Source of the DNA: an uncultured Clostridia bacterium
Lineage (GTDB): Bacteria; Bacillota; Clostridia; Christensenellales; Aristaeellaceae
Assembly: GCA_946410395.1 (NCBI GenBank)
Contig: CAMKAE010000036.1
Span: forward strand, 1 to 13,062
Direction: 5' to 3'
DNA: 13,062 nucleotides
In this document: one piece after another, positions 12,963-13,062 of the stretch
How positions within the stretch are numbered: position 1 is the stretch's first letter
How the letters are laid out: each line of letters begins with the position of its first letter
Position numbers and translations under genes: made by a program
Notes under the pieces: generated by a model
The model's input: only the letters and a program-made list of their open reading frames with translations
Database searches by the model: none
Told to the model about the DNA's origin: nothing

Positions 12963-13023
12963 GGGATCGCTCCTTTGCTTGAAATCACCATGAATCGCAC
13001 GAAGAACTGATTCTTTTTACCAT

Positions 13024-13062
13024 GGTATCTATTCAGTCATACAATTCGCTTTGGCTCAAACC
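13024..13062 (-). repeat. Partial second copy of the MITE-like element, cut by the window edge
   Basis: Read on the minus strand, the last 39 bases align without gaps to 1558-1596 of the palindromic element at about 29 of 39 positions. The match includes GGTTT at the start, AGCC...AAGC in the middle and an exact 12-mer GACTGAATAGAT (13027-13038). The match fades after that 12-mer, which suggests the arm ends near there. The rest of the element would lie beyond the right edge, upstream of dnaG. Confidence 0.6.

Noticed and set aside
11517..13010. A 497-codon plus-strand frame opposite dnaG
   Set aside because: dnaG is unambiguous on the minus strand; the antisense translation has no recognisable feature.
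12963..13062. Sigma-A promoter in front of dnaG
   Set aside because: TTGTAT and TAAAAA on the minus strand are 19 bases apart and both weak; TTGAGC has no -10 at proper spacing. The true promoter may lie outside the window.

Overview
The window looks like a piece of chromosome from a GC-rich, probably gut-type member of the Clostridia (Firmicutes). The main reason is the minus-strand cluster dnaG - rpoD - trmK - Nif3-like - DUF164 zinc-ribbon protein, a gene order known from Firmicutes around the major sigma factor operon. Strong GGAGG-type ribosome binding sites and TTG/GTG starts fit this. Species assignment from the sequence alone is inference.

Layout. The left edge (1-81) is an array of degenerate ATTCCGA/ATTCCGC heptamers. 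It is followed on the plus strand by a sugar-transfer-type ATP-grasp protein (101-1111) and a tiny eight-cysteine ferredoxin-like protein (1129-1305), closed by a terminator. A roughly 160-bp palindromic, MITE-like element (about 1433-1593) lies between this pair and a convergent, AT-richer 92-residue hypothetical gene (1606-1884, minus). Next comes a minus-strand two-gene unit: an ECF sigma factor (4211-4735) and an overlapping 732-residue single-pass membrane protein (2020-4218), the likely anti-sigma factor or sensor. Its ectodomain appears to hold about five PepSY-like repeats. A good ECF-type promoter in front of the sigma gene suggests autoregulation.

Divergent from this, on the plus strand, are a cytoplasmic TIM-barrel glycoside-hydrolase-like protein (4890-6665) and a GNAT acetyltransferase (6705-7451), probably one operon. 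A structured intergenic stretch and a strong bidirectional terminator (7618-7657) separate them from the housekeeping operon, which runs leftward from dnaG at the right edge (12962) to the zinc-ribbon protein (7680). That operon links primer synthesis, housekeeping transcription and tRNA methylation with two conserved metal-binding proteins. Genes are tightly packed or overlapping. RpoD carries an insertion of about 60 residues between regions 1.2 and 2.

The last 39 bases, read on the minus strand, match the right arm of the element at 1433-1593 at about 29 of 39 positions. A second diverged copy therefore appears to enter the window upstream of dnaG. I see no CRISPR array, tRNA, rRNA, phage gene or transposase. 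The least ordinary items are the sigma / repeat-ectodomain pair, the hydrolase-like/GNAT pair, the RpoD insertion and the palindromic repeat family.
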